64,000 nt of DNA from Panaeolus papilionaceus (taxonomy: Eukaryota; Basidiomycota; Agaricomycetes; Agaricales), in the NCBI GenBank assembly GCA_015501605.1, contig JADNRZ010000004.1, positions 1,240,001 through 1,304,000 of the forward strand, given 5' to 3'. This document shows positions 63,574 to 64,000 of this stretch, one piece after another. Both the position numbers and the translations under genes were made by a program. The notes under the pieces were generated by a model. The model was not told the origin of the DNA and ran no database searches. It worked only from the letters and a program-made list of their open reading frames with translations. Numbering within the stretch: the stretch's first letter is position 1; every line of letters begins with the position of its first letter.

Positions 63574-64000
63574 CTACTGTCAATGCCATAGTTTGACTGA
63601 TACAGGTCTCTCAAGCTCGACAACAAGAAGTTCGAAATCTCCAATCGACGCATATGCTGAAAATATCCTTTGCACCCGCTCACCGGCTCGGTTGCATGCA
63701 AAACCCGTTAATTCCCATCCAGTGGATCCAAAAGAAGCGCTTGAAGGGTCGATGACCATAGTCGAGGAGCCTGAATTTGGCGCTTTCTCAAGGTGATATG
63801 GACGGGTGCAATTGTTTAATCGGTTTGAACAAGTTGACTGGGGACCATTTGATGAAAAAATATTTTTTACCTGGCGTTGGCCTTGAAAGACGGATAAGGG
63901 GATACATAAAATAAAAGGATGATCCAGAGGGAATAACGGCGTCCAAGAACAGTTGCATTGGTATGCACGGTGTATACAGGGTTGACTCCAGGAGCTTAAA
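63574..64000. other. right end of the window, no gene seen
   Basis: Upstream region of the cutinase. A 144-codon plus-strand frame crosses the cutinase on the opposite strand and is a shadow. No other motif was recognised. Confidence 0.45.

Overview
This window is nuclear DNA of a filamentous basidiomycete, most likely an Agaricomycete (mushroom-type fungus). The evidence is many short GT-AG introns (about 48-106 nt, often with CTNAC-like branch sites), Agaricomycete-type protein families (F-box proteins, an EF-hand/ZZ protein, a CTL-like transporter with long disordered tails) and secreted cutinases. All exon models were joined by hand, with reading phase checked at every junction; none was confirmed by transcripts.

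The window has two unlike halves. Bases 1 to about 36,900 are gene-poor. The only confident gene there is a single-exon, low-complexity Ser/Glu-rich protein on the minus strand (17260-18579). The first 12.5 kb look like unconstrained sequence with no reading frame over about 130 codons. The middle has pyrimidine-rich stretches, a perfect 18-bp palindrome and a perfect 16-bp-stem hairpin, but no recognisable transposase, reverse transcriptase, tRNA or rRNA.

Bases 36,902-63,517 are gene-dense. In order: a choline-transporter-like (CTL/Pns1) protein (-), an F-box protein (+), a small interferon-induced 6-16/ISG12-family protein (-), a seven-exon uncharacterised fungal protein (-), the proteasome lid subunit RPN8 (+), a 975-residue arrestin-fold protein (-), splicing factor SF3B2/CUS1 (-), a damaged cutinase (+), a 14-exon EF-hand/ZZ-finger protein carrying an in-frame stop (-), and an intact cutinase (-). 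Most are housekeeping genes with no obvious shared pathway: protein turnover (RPN8, F-box), splicing (SF3B2), membrane transport or trafficking (CTL, arrestin).

The unusual part is 55.9-63.5 kb. Two cutinase genes in opposite orientation flank the EF-hand/ZZ gene. One is intact. The other lost its catalytic serine through a frameshift plus a lost splice acceptor, yet a shifted acceptor restores a full-length frame. The gene between them has a TAG in an otherwise well-kept 1,412-codon frame. This suggests a recently rearranged or relaxed accessory segment next to a stable housekeeping block.
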